From contig NZ_CP095042.1 of assembly GCF_022919715.1 (NCBI RefSeq), forward strand, positions 1,736,001 to 1,800,000: a stretch of DNA of 64,000 nt. The letters run 5' to 3'. The position numbers and the translations under genes were made by a program. This stretch comes from Agromyces sp. H17E-10. GTDB lineage: Bacteria > Actinomycetota > Actinomycetes > Actinomycetales > Microbacteriaceae. Below, in pieces: positions 25,528 to 34,923 of the stretch. The notes beneath the pieces are model-generated. The model was given only the letters and a program-made list of their open reading frames with translations. It was not told where the DNA came from and searched no databases. Position 1 is the stretch's first letter, and each line of letters opens with the position of its first letter.

Positions 25528-26121
25528 ATGAGTTCGAGCACCGATCGGATCCCGGCAACGGAGCGGCGCGAGCAGATCCTCGAGGCCGCCACCCGGGTCT
25601 TCGGCGAGCAGGGCTACGCCGGCGCCACGACCGACCGCGTCGCGAAGGCCGCCGGCATCAGCCAGCCGTACGTCGTGCGCCTCTTCGGCACGAAGGAGCA
25701 GCTGTTCATCGAGGTCGTCGAGCGAGCCTGCGCGCGCATCGCCGAGGCGATGGACCGGGCGATCGCCGACGAGTCGAGCGACCGCACGGTCGGCCCCCGC
25801 ATCGGCGAGGCCTACGTCGACCTCGTGCAGACCGACCGCGGCATCCTGCTCTCGCTCATGCAGGGGTTCATCCTGGGCCAGGACCCGGCGATCGGCCCGG
25901 TCGCCCGAAAGGGCTTCATGACGATCTACGAGCGCCTGCGCAGCGTCATGGACGCCGAGGGGGCCATGCGCTTCATCGCCCAGGGCATGCTCATCAACAC
26001 GCTCATCGCGTCGAACCTGACCGTGGGCATCGACGTCGACGACCAGGTCGACGAGCTCTTCGCGTGCACGTTCGGCGACAAGCTCGGGCTCGTGCTCGAA
26101 GGGCTCAGCAAGGCGGGCTGA
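25528..26121 (+). CDS. TetR family repressor of the adjacent MFS pump
   Basis: 197 residues. The N-terminal HTH (REQILEAATRVFGEQGYAGATTDRVAKAAGISQPYVVRLFGTKEQL) is typical; the C-terminal domain is helical with a likely drug pocket. I choose ATG 25528 because TAACAT ends seven bases before it; ATG 25519, three codons upstream, would lie within that -10 box. It is divergent from the MFS gene and has an operator over its own promoter, so autoregulation is likely. Confidence 0.87.
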   Translation: MSSSTDRIPATERREQILEAATRVFGEQGYAGATTDRVAKAAGISQPYVVRLFGTKEQLFIEVVERACARIAEAMDRAIADESSDRTVGPRIGEAYVDLVQTDRGILLSLMQGFILGQDPAIGPVARKGFMTIYERLRSVMDAEGAMRFIAQGMLINTLIASNLTVGIDVDDQVDELFACTFGDKLGLVLEGLSKAG

Positions 26122-26130
26122 GCCGCCGGC

Positions 26131-26694
26131 TCACTTCCAGATCGAGGGTGCCGCGGCGCGCGTCGCGGGCAGCGCGACGTCATCGCCCCAGCGCTCGATC
26201 CACTCGGGGATGCCGTCGAAGCCGTCGACGCCGAACGCCTCGACGAGCTCGGACATCGGCACGGTGCCGCCCGACTTGCGCAGGAACCGCGCCCTGATGT
26301 GCCCGGTCGCGTAGATCTCGGGCGATCCGTCTGCCGCCGACGGCCGCACGAACCGCTGCTCCATGTAGACGGCCTTGTCGTCGTGACCGACGATGCGCGA
26401 CTCGATCGTGAACCGGTCCCACGGGTTGAGCGACTTGCGGAACGTCATCGTCTCGCTCGCGACGACCGGGTACCAGCCGCGCTCCTTCATGAGCTGCCAC
26501 ACGCCGTTGCGCACGAGCATCTCGAACCGCGCGACATCCATGATCGAGAAGTAGACCCCGTTGTTCATGTGGTTGAGGATGTCGAGGTCGGTCGGCAGGG
26601 TGATGAAGTTCGTGCGGGCGACGTCGCCGTGGCCGAGCCGGCTGCGGAAGCGGGCGAGCACGAAATGCAGCATCGTGCGGAAGAACATGTGCAT
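26131..26694 (-). CDS. Acyl-CoA thioesterase, 4HBT-like
   Basis: 187 residues with hot-dog fold features: DLDILNHMNNGVYFSIMDVARFEMLVRNG, where the Asn-His-Met-Asn and Asp are typical of 4-hydroxybenzoyl-CoA-type thioesterases. The C-terminal part (GHIRARFLRKSGGTVPMSELVEAFG) matches the family. The substrate is probably an acyl-CoA, not identified. Start uncertain among TTG 26700, ATG 26694 and ATG 26688; TACAGT lies eight bases before 26694. It converges with the TetR gene across nine bases. Confidence 0.78.
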   Translation of the reverse strand: MHMFFRTMLHFVLARFRSRLGHGDVARTNFITLPTDLDILNHMNNGVYFSIMDVARFEMLVRNGVWQLMKERGWYPVVASETMTFRKSLNPWDRFTIESRIVGHDDKAVYMEQRFVRPSAADGSPEIYATGHIRARFLRKSGGTVPMSELVEAFGVDGFDGIPEWIERWGDDVALPATRAAAPSIWK

Positions 26695-26822
26695 GATCAA
26701 CGACTGTATGCCGATTCCGCGGTGGGTTCCGATAGTCGTTCGATCCTGACAACGCGGGGGCGGATGCCTCGCGCCGAAGTTGTGCCGAAGGCCCAGCCGA
26801 CCCCCGCCGTAGACTCCGAGGC

Positions 26823-27956
26823 ATGTCGACCGACGCCACCGCCACGACCACCGACCGCCTCGACCGACTGGCCGCCGCCGCCCGCGACGCGGGCATCGAC
26901 GTCTCGCTGATCGCGCCCGGCCCCGATCTCGCCTATCTCGTCGGCCACTCGGTCGCCTCGCACGAGCGGCTGACGCTGCTCGCGGTGCCGTCGGGTTCGC
27001 CGGGAGACGCCGTCATGGTCCTGCCCGCGTTGGAGCGCGGCGGCTGGGAGGGCAGCACGGCCGAGGCGGCCGGCATCCGGTTCATCACCTGGCTCGACGG
27101 GCAGGACCCGTACGCGATGCTGCTGGACGCGCTCGATGCGGGCGGCGCACTCGGCAGCGCCGCCGTCGACGACCACCTGCCGTACCTGCACGCGTTCCGG
27201 CTGCAGCAGACCCGGCCGGCGCTGCGCCTGCAGCCGGCCGGCGAGCTCATCGCCGAACTGCGCATGCGCAAGCAGCCGGCCGAGATCGACGAACTCGCGG
27301 CGGTGGGCGCGGCGATCGACCGCGTGCACCTGCGCATCGGCGAGTGGCTGCGCGCCGGTCGCACCGAGAACGAGGTCGCCGCCGACATCGCCGAGGCACT
27401 CGTCGAGGAGGGGCACCGCTCGGCCGACTTCGTGATCGTCGCGTCGGGACCGAACGGGGCGTCGCCGCACCACGAGGCCTCCGACCGGGTGATCGAGGCG
27501 GGCGACCCCGTGGTCGTCGACATCGGCGGCCCGAACCCGGCCGGCTACAACTCCGACAGCACCCGCACCTACCTCGTGGCGGGCGGCGAGCCCGACCCCG
27601 AGTTCGCGAAGGTGCACGAGCTGGTGCGCACGGCGCAGCGCGCCGCAGTCGCCGCGGTGCGGCCGGGAGCGACGGCCGAGTCGATCGACCGTGCCGCCCG
27701 CGAGGTGCTCGAGCAGGCCGGTTACGGCGAGTACTTCATCACCCGCACCGGTCACGGCATCGGGCTCGAGGTGCACGAGCACCCGTACATCGTGGCCGGC
27801 AACACCCGCCCGCTCGAGCCCGGCATGGCGTTCTCGATCGAGCCGGGCGTCTACCTGCCCGGACGGTTCGGCGTGCGCATCGAGGACATCGTCGTGGTCG
27901 GCGACGAGGGCGCGGTGCTGATGAACAACTCGCCGGTCGAACTGCTGACGATCTAG
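26823..27956 (+). CDS. M24 family metallopeptidase, Xaa-Pro aminopeptidase-like
   Basis: 377 residues. A creatinase-type N-terminal domain (about 1-140) precedes the pita-bread catalytic domain. The metal ligands appear in order: Asp in VVVDIGGPN, Asp in SDSTRTY, His in RTGHGIGLEVHEHPY, Glu in SIEPGVYLPG and Glu in VRIEDIVVV, so the enzyme should be active. It likely removes N-terminal residues preceding proline. Leaderless-type TAGACT at 26810. Its TAG stop is inside CTAG shared with the next, convergent gene. Confidence 0.9.
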   Translation: MSTDATATTTDRLDRLAAAARDAGIDVSLIAPGPDLAYLVGHSVASHERLTLLAVPSGSPGDAVMVLPALERGGWEGSTAEAAGIRFITWLDGQDPYAMLLDALDAGGALGSAAVDDHLPYLHAFRLQQTRPALRLQPAGELIAELRMRKQPAEIDELAAVGAAIDRVHLRIGEWLRAGRTENEVAADIAEALVEEGHRSADFVIVASGPNGASPHHEASDRVIEAGDPVVVDIGGPNPAGYNSDSTRTYLVAGGEPDPEFAKVHELVRTAQRAAVAAVRPGATAESIDRAAREVLEQAGYGEYFITRTGHGIGLEVHEHPYIVAGNTRPLEPGMAFSIEPGVYLPGRFGVRIEDIVVVGDEGAVLMNNSPVELLTI

Positions 27957-28600
27957 GTCGGTCGCGCGTCGCGCACCACGCGGTAGCGCAGGTGAGTCGC
28001 CTTCGCGCCCTGCGCGACGCTCAGCGGGTCGAGCTCGATGCGATGCTCCGCCGCGTCGGGGAACAGTCGGGCACCGCCGCCGAGCAGCACCGGCACCAGG
28101 TGCAGCCGCGCCTCGTCGACGAGCTGCTCCGCGAACGCGTCGCGCGCGACCCGCGCACCGCCCATGATGCACACCGACGCGGCGCTCGCGGCCTCGCTCG
28201 CCCGCGCGACGGCCTCGCGGACGCCGCCCGTGACGAACTCGAAGCGGGAGCCGCCGCACTCGACGGGTTCGTGCTCGCGGCTCGTGACGACGAAGCACGG
28301 GCGTCCCTCGAACACCGGGGCATCCCCCCAGGCCGCCTCACCGACGTCGAAGGTGCGACGGCCGAGCACGAACGCCCCGGTCGACTCGAACATGCGCTCG
28401 CGGGCCTCGCGATCGATGCGGGCCGGCTCGGTGTCGACGACCGCGTCGCTCGACTGGGGTACGGCGCCGCTGAACACCGAGTTGCGGATCCACTCGTGCA
28501 CGCGTTCGCCATCGATGCCGAGCGGATGCTCGAGGCTCACGCCGTGGGCGGCCGTGAAGCCGTCGAGCGTCATCGTCATCTCGAGGAAGACGTGCGACAT
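27953..28600 (-). CDS. Dihydrofolate reductase family / RibD C-terminal-like reductase
   Basis: 215 residues with the RibD_C/DHFR-like fold: MTMTLDGFTA at the N-terminus, GRRTFDVGEAAWGD in the middle and CIMGGARVARDAF with VPVLLGGGARLF near the end. Members are NADPH-dependent reductases of unassigned substrate. AGAGGGG precedes ATG 28600. It converges with the M24 peptidase gene, and both use the palindrome CTAG (27953-27956) as their stop. Confidence 0.82.
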   Translation of the reverse strand: MSHVFLEMTMTLDGFTAAHGVSLEHPLGIDGERVHEWIRNSVFSGAVPQSSDAVVDTEPARIDREARERMFESTGAFVLGRRTFDVGEAAWGDAPVFEGRPCFVVTSREHEPVECGGSRFEFVTGGVREAVARASEAASAASVCIMGGARVARDAFAEQLVDEARLHLVPVLLGGGARLFPDAAEHRIELDPLSVAQGAKATHLRYRVVRDARPT

Positions 28601-28618
28601 CGATTCAGCCCCTCTGCG

Positions 28619-29752
28619 TCAGCCCTTGGCCGGGACGTGCCGTTCGTCGACGCCGTTGTACACCGACAGCGGGCGGATGAGCGCGTTCGACGCGGCCTGC
28701 TCCATGATGTGCGCCGTCCACCCGGTCACCCGGGAGGCGACGAAGAGCGGAGTGAAGGTGAGCGTGTCGAAGCCCATCAGGTGGTAGGTCGGGCCGGCCG
28801 GGTAGTCGAGGTTCGGCTTGATGTTCTTGCGCTCGCCCATCGCCTGCTCGAGCGCGACGTACAGCTCGAGCAGGTCGGGGCGGTCGTAGAAGTCGACCAT
28901 GCGCTCCATGGCGTCGCGCATCGTCGGCACCCGCGAGTCGCCGTTCTTGTAGACGCGGTGCCCGAAGCCCATGATCTTGCGCTTCGACGCGAGCGCGTCG
29001 TCGAGCCAGGCTACCGCCCGCTCGGCGCCGCCTGGGCCCGCGCCGATCTCGTCGAACGTGTGCATGACCGCCTCGTTCGCGCCGCCGTGCAGCGGACCCT
29101 TGAGCGCACCGATCGCACCCGTGACCGCCGAGTACAGGTCGGCGAGGGTCGACGTGATCACGCGCGCGGTGAACGTCGAAGCGTTGAACGAGTGCTCGGC
29201 GTACAGGATCATCGACACGTCGAACGCGTTCACGACCGGCAGCTCGGGCACCTCGCCGAACGCCTGCCACAGGAAGTTCGCCGAGTAGCCGAGGTCGTCG
29301 CGCGGCTCGACGAACTCGAGCTCGTGCCGGCGGCGCTGGTCGTAGGCGACGATCGACGGCAGCTTCGCGAAGAGGCGGATCGCCTTGTCGAGGTCGGCCT
29401 CGGGCGAGGCATCCGAAGTCATGGGATCGCTCGCGCCGATGACGCTGACGGCCGTGCGCACGACGTCCATCGGGTGCGCCTCGAGCGGCAGCTCGTCGAT
29501 GATGCGCTTGACCTCGTGGTCGAGCCCGCGCAGCGACCGCTCGCGGTCCTCGAAGGCCGCGAGCTCGTCGTCGTTCGGCAGCTCGCCGTACCAGAGCAGG
29601 TAGGCGACCTCCTCGAACGTGCAGGAGGCGGCGAGCTCCTGCACCGGGTAGCCGCGGTAGAGCAGCGAGTTCGTCTCGGGGTTGACCTTCGAGATGGCGG
29701 TGTAGTCGACCGGCACCCCGGCCAGCCCCTTGTAGATCTCCTGCTCGGCCAT
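28619..29752 (-). CDS. prpC: 2-methylcitrate synthase / citrate synthase II
   Basis: 377 residues, short citrate-synthase type. The catalytic His motifs are GPLHGGANEAVMH and MGFGHRVYK, and NIKPNLDYPAGPTYHLMG contains the family Asp region. It condenses propionyl-CoA with oxaloacetate to 2-methylcitrate in the methylcitrate cycle. AAGGGAGC lies before ATG 29752. It is the last gene of the minus-strand run GntR-prpD-prpB-prpC, 32 bp after prpB, which supports assignment to 2-methylcitrate rather than TCA citrate synthesis. Confidence 0.9.
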   Translation of the reverse strand: MAEQEIYKGLAGVPVDYTAISKVNPETNSLLYRGYPVQELAASCTFEEVAYLLWYGELPNDDELAAFEDRERSLRGLDHEVKRIIDELPLEAHPMDVVRTAVSVIGASDPMTSDASPEADLDKAIRLFAKLPSIVAYDQRRRHELEFVEPRDDLGYSANFLWQAFGEVPELPVVNAFDVSMILYAEHSFNASTFTARVITSTLADLYSAVTGAIGALKGPLHGGANEAVMHTFDEIGAGPGGAERAVAWLDDALASKRKIMGFGHRVYKNGDSRVPTMRDAMERMVDFYDRPDLLELYVALEQAMGERKNIKPNLDYPAGPTYHLMGFDTLTFTPLFVASRVTGWTAHIMEQAASNALIRPLSVYNGVDERHVPAKG

Positions 29753-29784
29753 GGATGCTCCCTTGCGTTGGCGTTCTGCGGTCG

Positions 29785-30684
29785 TCAGCGTGCGACGGTG
29801 AAGTTGAAGATCGAGGTGTCGAAGTGGTTGTACGCCTCGTAGTCGACGAGCTCGTAGAGCTCGGCCCGGTGCTGCATGTCCCCGAGCTTGGCGGTGAGCG
29901 AACCGGATGCCTCGAGCTCGTCGAGCCCGCGCATCGCGCTGCCCATCGCGAGTCGCAGGAGCGACACGGGCCAGATGACGATGTTCATGCCCACGTCGGC
30001 CAGCTGCTGCACCGTGAAGAGCTCGCTCTTGCCGAACTCGGTCATGTTCGCGAGCAACGGCACGTCGACCGCGGCGCGGATCGCCGCGAACTCCTCGAGC
30101 GATCGCATCGCCTCGGGGAAGATCGCGTCGGCGCCCGCGTCGACGAGGGCCTTGGCCCGGTCGATCGCGGCCTGCAGCCCGTCGACCGCGGCGATGTCGG
30201 TGCGCGCCATGATGAGGAAGTTCTCGTCGCGGCGCGCGTCGACGGCGGCGCGGATGCGGCGGAGCGCCGTCTCGTCGTCGACGACCTGCTTGCCGTCGAG
30301 GTGGCCGCAGCGCTTCGGGTTGATCTGGTCCTCGATGTGGAGGCCGGCGAGGCCCGCGTCCTCCATCTCCTGCACCGTGCGGGCGACGTTCATCGGCTCG
30401 CCGAAGCCGGTATCGGCGTCGATGATCGCGGGCAACTCGGTCATGCGGGCGATCTGCCGGCCGCGACCCGCGACCTCGCTCAGGGTCGTGAGCCCGATGT
30501 CGGGCAGGCCGAGGTCGGCGCTCAGCACGGCGCCCGAGATGTAGACGCCCTCGAAGCCGCGTTCGCCGATGAGCTTCGCCGAGAGCGGGTTGAACGCGCC
30601 CGGGAAGCGCATGATCTCGCCCGTCGCGAGCCGCTCGCGGAACAGGCGCCGCTTCTCGTGCGCCGGGGTGGATGAGTACAGCAT
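29785..30684 (-). CDS. prpB: Methylisocitrate lyase
   Basis: 299 residues of the isocitrate lyase/PEP mutase barrel. The catalytic loop is INPKRCGHLDGK (K-R-C-G-H), which distinguishes true lyases from PEP mutases; DADTGFGEP binds metal. It cleaves 2-methylisocitrate to pyruvate and succinate. ATG 30684 overlaps the prpD stop (TGATG), so translation is probably coupled. Confidence 0.92.
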   Translation of the reverse strand: MLYSSTPAHEKRRLFRERLATGEIMRFPGAFNPLSAKLIGERGFEGVYISGAVLSADLGLPDIGLTTLSEVAGRGRQIARMTELPAIIDADTGFGEPMNVARTVQEMEDAGLAGLHIEDQINPKRCGHLDGKQVVDDETALRRIRAAVDARRDENFLIMARTDIAAVDGLQAAIDRAKALVDAGADAIFPEAMRSLEEFAAIRAAVDVPLLANMTEFGKSELFTVQQLADVGMNIVIWPVSLLRLAMGSAMRGLDELEASGSLTAKLGDMQHRAELYELVDYEAYNHFDTSIFNFTVAR

Positions 30685-32219
30685 CAGAACAGCCCCTCGG
30701 GGATCTCGACGCCCGTGAGCGCCCCCGGCGCGACCGTGAAGGTCAGGCCGCCGAGCTCGTCGGGGCCGAGCTCGGGCAGGCGCTGCGCGACGTCGAGGAA
30801 GCGCTCGATCTCGTCGGGCGTGAGCGCCCACTCGGCGAGCGTGCGGAACTTGTGCACGTACTGCTCGCGGGCGAACGGCCGGGCGCCGAGCGGGTGCGCG
30901 TCGGCCACCGCGATCTCGTCGACGATCTCGCCGCCGTCGGCGAGCTTGATCACGACGCGGCCGCCGAACGCCTTCTCGGCGATGTCGAGCGAGTGGTAGC
31001 GGCGCGTCCACTCGGGGTCCTCGACCGTCGAGACCTTCTTCCACAGCGCGACCGTCTCGGGCTGGTGCGCGCGCTCGGGCGAGTACGAGGTGTCGTGGTC
31101 CCACGCGCCGTCCTGCAGGGCGACCGTGAAGATGTACGGGATCGAGTGGTCGAGCGTCTCGCGCGAGGCGTCGGGGTCGTACTTCTGCGGGTCGTTGGCG
31201 CCCGAGCCGATGACGTAGTGCGTGTGGTGCGAGGTGTGCAGCGTGATCGACTCGATGTGCTCCGCGTCGAGGATGAGCGGGTACTCGTCGTGCAGCTTGC
31301 GGGCGAGGTCGATCCACGCCTGCGCCTGGTACTCGGCCGAGTGCTCCTTCGTGTAGGAGTCGAGGATCGCGCGCTTCGCCTCGCCCTCGTCGGGCAGGGG
31401 CACCTCGTACGAGGCATCCGGGCCGTCGAGCAGCCACGCGATCACGCCGTCCTCGCCCTCGTAGATGGGCACCGGGCTCGTCTGGCCGCGCATCGCGCGG
31501 TCGACGGCTTCGATCGCCATCTTGCCGGCGAAGGCGGGGGCGTGCGCCTTCCACGTCGAGATCTCGCCCTTGCGCGACTGGCGGGTCGCGGTGGTCGTGT
31601 GCAGGGCCTGGCCGATCGCCTGGAAGATCGTCTCCCGGTCGAGGCCGAGGAGGGTGCCGATGCCCGCGGCGGCCGACGGGCCGAGGTGGGCGACGTGGTC
31701 GATCTTGTGCTTGTGCAGGCTGATCGCCTTGGCGAGGTCGACCTGGATCTCGTAGCCCGTCGCGATGCCGCGCACGAGGTCGCGCCCGCTGAGCCCGCGC
31801 CGCTGCGCGAGATGCTGGGCGACGGCCGTGACCGGCGGGATGTTGTCGCCCGGGTGCGAGTACTCGGCCGCGAGGAAGGTGTCGTGGTAGTCGAGCTCGC
31901 GCACCGCGACCCCGTTGGCCCACGCCGCCCATTCGGGGCTCGTGCGCCGCGCCGCGTCGGCACCGAACACGGTCGCGCCGTCGCCGCCGATCGAGACGGG
32001 GTGCGCGAGCGCCTGGCTGCGGGCCGAGACGACCGGGCGACGAGCGATCGCGGCCGCCGCGACCGCGGCGTTGTCGATGACGCGGTTCACCACCATGTCG
32101 ACGACGTCGTCGTCGAGCTCGACCGGGTCGGTCGCGACGCCGGCGAGCGCCCAGGCGAGCTGACCCTCGCGCTGCAGGTTCTCGTCGCTGCGGTGCGTGC
32201 GGACGTGGTGGTTGTGCAT
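30684..32219 (-). CDS. prpD: 2-methylcitrate dehydratase, MmgE/PrpD family
   Basis: 511 residues. Family blocks include [35 protein letters not shown] and [17 protein letters not shown]. It dehydrates 2-methylcitrate to methylaconitate. ATG 32219 has AGAAAGG eight bases upstream; an in-frame start nine codons earlier is less likely. It is the first enzyme gene of the operon, 30 bp downstream of the GntR regulator gene. Confidence 0.9.
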   Translation of the reverse strand: MHNHHVRTHRSDENLQREGQLAWALAGVATDPVELDDDVVDMVVNRVIDNAAVAAAAIARRPVVSARSQALAHPVSIGGDGATVFGADAARRTSPEWAAWANGVAVRELDYHDTFLAAEYSHPGDNIPPVTAVAQHLAQRRGLSGRDLVRGIATGYEIQVDLAKAISLHKHKIDHVAHLGPSAAAGIGTLLGLDRETIFQAIGQALHTTTATRQSRKGEISTWKAHAPAFAGKMAIEAVDRAMRGQTSPVPIYEGEDGVIAWLLDGPDASYEVPLPDEGEAKRAILDSYTKEHSAEYQAQAWIDLARKLHDEYPLILDAEHIESITLHTSHHTHYVIGSGANDPQKYDPDASRETLDHSIPYIFTVALQDGAWDHDTSYSPERAHQPETVALWKKVSTVEDPEWTRRYHSLDIAEKAFGGRVVIKLADGGEIVDEIAVADAHPLGARPFAREQYVHKFRTLAEWALTPDEIERFLDVAQRLPELGPDELGGLTFTVAPGALTGVEIPEGLF

Positions 32220-32249
32220 GGGGTGGACCTTTCTGAAGTGTTCCATCGG

Positions 32250-32927
32250 TCAGGCTACGCGGTGCCCGTCGGGCTGACGAGGGGCGGATCCCTCCTCGAT
32301 CGACGCGAGCGCGTGTCGGAGGCTGCGGTGCAGGTGCACGTGGGTGGCGTGGGCGGCGAGTGCCGCGTCGCCGGCGACGATCGCATCGACGATGAGCAGG
32401 TGCTCGGATGCCGCGGTGCGGAGCCGTTCGGGATGCTGGCGTGCGAGCCTGCGGACGCGGGCGGAGTGCAGCCTGGCGCTCTGCAGCGCCGCCGCCAGCA
32501 TCGGGTTGGCCACGGCGGCCTCGACCTCGTCGTCGAGCGCGTCGACGATCTCGTAGTACGTGCGAAGGCCCTCGTCGCCGTCGTCGAGCAGCGCGGGCGC
32601 CTCGGCGATGCGGTCGCGGAGCAGGGCGAAGCGCGCGGGGTCGCGGCGCATGGCCGCGAGGCGGGCGGCCTGCCCTTCGAGCGCCTCGCGCACCTCGTAC
32701 AGCGCGGCGATGCTCGCGGCGTCGAGCGCCGAGACCTGCAGCACCCGCGCCGAGGCGGCGGTCGCGAGCCCGTCGGCCTCGAGCCGGGCGAGCGCCTCGC
32801 GAACGGGGGTGCGGGAGACGCCGAGCCGGTTGGCCTGCTCGACCTCGGCGAGGGCCGTTCCAGGCGCGAGCACGCCGTCGAGGATCTCCTCGCGGAGCGC
32901 CTGATAGGCGCGTTCACTCGCTCGCAT
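32250..32927 (-). CDS. GntR/FadR family regulator of the prp operon
   Basis: 225 residues. A GntR winged helix (AYQALREEILDGVLAPGTALAEVEQANRLGVSRTPVREALARL) is followed by an all-helical FCD ligand domain with metal-ligand-like Asp/His positions (EHLLIVDAIVAGD; ATHVHLHRSL). ATG 32927 has GGGAGGGAAGC just before it. It is transcribed with prpDBC and probably senses a propionate or methylcitrate intermediate. GTATAC-containing inverted repeats lie upstream. Confidence 0.87.
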   Translation of the reverse strand: MRASERAYQALREEILDGVLAPGTALAEVEQANRLGVSRTPVREALARLEADGLATAASARVLQVSALDAASIAALYEVREALEGQAARLAAMRRDPARFALLRDRIAEAPALLDDGDEGLRTYYEIVDALDDEVEAAVANPMLAAALQSARLHSARVRRLARQHPERLRTAASEHLLIVDAIVAGDAALAAHATHVHLHRSLRHALASIEEGSAPRQPDGHRVA

Positions 32928-32942
32928 GCTTCCCTCCCCCCA

Positions 32943-33010
32943 CTCATGTATACGCTCGCGCGGTCGTCTGCGCAAATATCGAGCATTTCTGCTCGCTGTG
33001 TATACATGAG
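32943..33010. promoter_or_regulatory. prp regulator/sufS intergenic control region with GTATAC inverted repeats
   Basis: CTCATGTATAC at 32943-32953 and its exact reverse complement GTATACATGAG at 33000-33010 face each other across 46 bp. Between them is a perfect hairpin CGAGCA-TTTC-TGCTCG (32980-32995) in an unusually AT-rich stretch. GTATAC is a common core of FadR-type GntR operators. The region serves the minus-strand prp operon and the plus-strand sufS gene. Confidence 0.7.
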
Positions 33011-33053
33011 CTTCCCAGCCGTCACCCCTCACATGCGTGGGACGATTGAAGGG

Positions 33054-34384
33054 ATGAGCACCACCGACCTCGACCGCATCGGCACCCGAGCGGTCTCAGA
33101 CCTCCGCGGCGATTTCCCGGCCTTCGCCGCTTCGACGAGCTCGGGGGCCACGCCGCGGCGTACCTCGACTCCGCCGCGACCGCGCAGCGCCCCCGCCAGG
33201 TGCTCGACGCCGAGCGCGACTACCTCGAACGCCACCTCGCGCCCGTGCACCGCGGTGCGAGCGCGGCCGTCGGCCGCTCGACCACCCTCTTCGAAGACGC
33301 CCGTGCGACGGTCGCGCGCTTCGTCGGCGCCGGCGAGCGCGAGATCGTGTGGACCGAGAACGCCACCGACGCGCTCAACATCGTCGCCCTCGGCATGGCC
33401 GACGCCGCGGCCGGGCTCGGCGGCCCCGAGGCATCCCGGTTCGTGCTCGCGCCCGGCGACGAGATCGTGGTGACCGAGGCCGAGCACCACGCGAACCTCA
33501 TCCCCTGGCAGCGGCTCGCCGCGCGCACGGGAGCGAGCCTGCGGGGCGTTCGGGTCGACGAGCACGGGCTCTGGTCGCTCGACGCGCTTGCCGAGGCGCT
33601 CTCGTCGCGCACGAAGGTCGTCGCGTTCGCCGAGGTCTCGAACGTCACGGGTTTCATCGCCCCGGTCGCCGAGGTCGTCGCCCTCGTTCGCGAGCGGGCG
33701 CCGCAGGCGCTCATCGTGCTCGACGCGTGCCAGTCGGTGCCGCACCGTCCGTCCGACTTCGCGGCCCTCGGGGTCGACTTCGCCGCATTCAGCGGCCACA
33801 AGATGCTGGGGCCGAACGGCATCGGCGTGCTCTACGGGCGCGCCGAACTGCTCGACGCGCTGCCGCCTGCCCGTACCGGCGGGTCGACGATCACGCGGGT
33901 GACGCTCGAACACGCCGAGTTCCTGCCCGCGCCGCACCGCTTCGAGGCGGGCACGCAGCCGGTCTCGCAGGTCGTCGCCCTCGCCGAGGCGGTGCGCTAC
34001 CTCGAGGCGATCGGCATGGACGCGGTCGTGGCGCACGAGCAGGCGCTCGCGGAACGGGTGGTCGCGCAGCTCGCGGAGCTTCCGGGCGTGCGGGTCGTCG
34101 GCCCGCAGGCGGGCTCGCCGCGCGCCGGCCTCGTCGCCGTCGCCGTCGAGGGCGTTCACGCGCACGACGTGGGGCAGTTCCTCGACGAGCACGGCCTCGT
34201 CGTGCGGGTCGGCCACCACTGCGCGCAGCCGCTGCACCGGGCGCTCGGCGTCACGGCGACGACGCGCGCGAGTGCGCACGTCTACACGACGGCCGACGAG
34301 ATGGACCGGTTCGTCGACGCGCTCGGCGAGGTGCGCCGGTTCTTCGGGGTCTCCTCCGACGAGACCGCGGCGGTGATCGCGTGA
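33054..34384 (+). CDS. sufS: Cysteine desulfurase SufS, apparent 1-bp frameshift near residue 25
   Basis: PLP-dependent cysteine desulfurase for Fe-S assembly. ATG 33054, preceded by GAAGGG, opens MSTTDLDRIGTRAVSDLRGDFPAFA in the 33054 frame. The family sequence then continues one frame back as RFDELGGHAAAYLDSAATAQRPRQV. The PLP lysine (AFSGHKMLGPNGIG) and the catalytic Cys (GHHCAQPLH) are intact. A missing base near 33127-33131 (for example GCCGC(C)TTCGAC) would join the two parts into a protein of about 443 residues. Reading only the downstream frame starts at GTG 33200 and loses the N-terminal 48 residues. It overlaps sufU. Confidence 0.82.
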
Positions 34385-34842
34385 GCGGGCTCGAGGGGCT
34401 GTACCAGCAGATCATCCTCGACCAGTCGAAGCGTCGCAACGGCGACGGCCCGCTCGAGGGCGCCGATGCCGAGCACCACGAGTACAACCCGACCTGCGGC
34501 GACGAGATCACGGTGCGGGTGAAGCTGGCGCCCGGCGCCGAGGGAGCCGAACGCATCGACACCCTGGCCTGGCAGGGCGACGGGTGCAGCATCTCGATGG
34601 CCTCCGCCTCGACGCTCGCTGAGCTCGTCTCCGGCCGCACGGTCGACGAAGCACGCGAGCTCATCGAGGCGTTCCGGACTATGCTGCGCTCGCAGGGCGC
34701 TGGCGAGCCCGACGAGGACGTGCTGGGCGACGCGATCGCGTTCCACGGCGTCTCGAAGTACGTGATGCGCGTCAAGTGCGCGATGCTCGCGTGGGTCGCC
34801 CTCGAGGCGTGCCTCGCGCAGGCGGCCCGCCCTGCGGGTTGA
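34381..34842 (+). CDS. sufU: Fe-S cluster assembly protein SufU
   Basis: 153 residues. The three conserved Cys of SufU are in NPTCGDE, GDGCSIS and VKCAMLAW; the insertion between the second and third Cys typical of SufU rather than IscU is present. SufU accepts sulfur from SufS via a zinc site. GTG 34381 overlaps the sufS stop (GTGA). Only sufS-sufU are here, without sufBCD. The TGA stop lies inside a type A repeat arm. Confidence 0.9.
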   Translation: MSGLEGLYQQIILDQSKRRNGDGPLEGADAEHHEYNPTCGDEITVRVKLAPGAEGAERIDTLAWQGDGCSISMASASTLAELVSGRTVDEARELIEAFRTMLRSQGAGEPDEDVLGDAIAFHGVSKYVMRVKCAMLAWVALEACLAQAARPAG

Positions 34843-34923
34843 GGAGCGACGTAGGAGCGTCTCGAAACCCTTGCACGAACGAACCGGGGTTTCGAGACGT
34901 CGCTTCGCTCCTCCTCAACCCCC
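34836..34923. repeat. REP-like inverted repeat, type A (complete)
   Basis: Left arm 34836-34870 (GGGTTGAGGAGCG ... CGTCTCGAAACCC) and right arm 34886-34923 (GGGGTTTCGAGAC ... CTCCTCAACCCCC) form a long imperfect hairpin between convergent genes. It carries the stop codons of both: TGA of sufU at 34840-34842 and, on the minus strand, TGA of the hydrolase gene at 34915-34917. Probable shared terminator. Confidence 0.82.

Noticed and set aside
30672..33053. Plus-strand open frame running opposite prpD and the GntR gene into sufS
   Set aside because: Only its final part, from ATG 33054, matches a protein family (SufS); the rest is a shadow of prpD and the regulator.
33100..33140. Programmed frameshifting in sufS
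   Set aside because: No slippery heptamer or downstream stem was evident at the junction; a simple indel is the more economical explanation.
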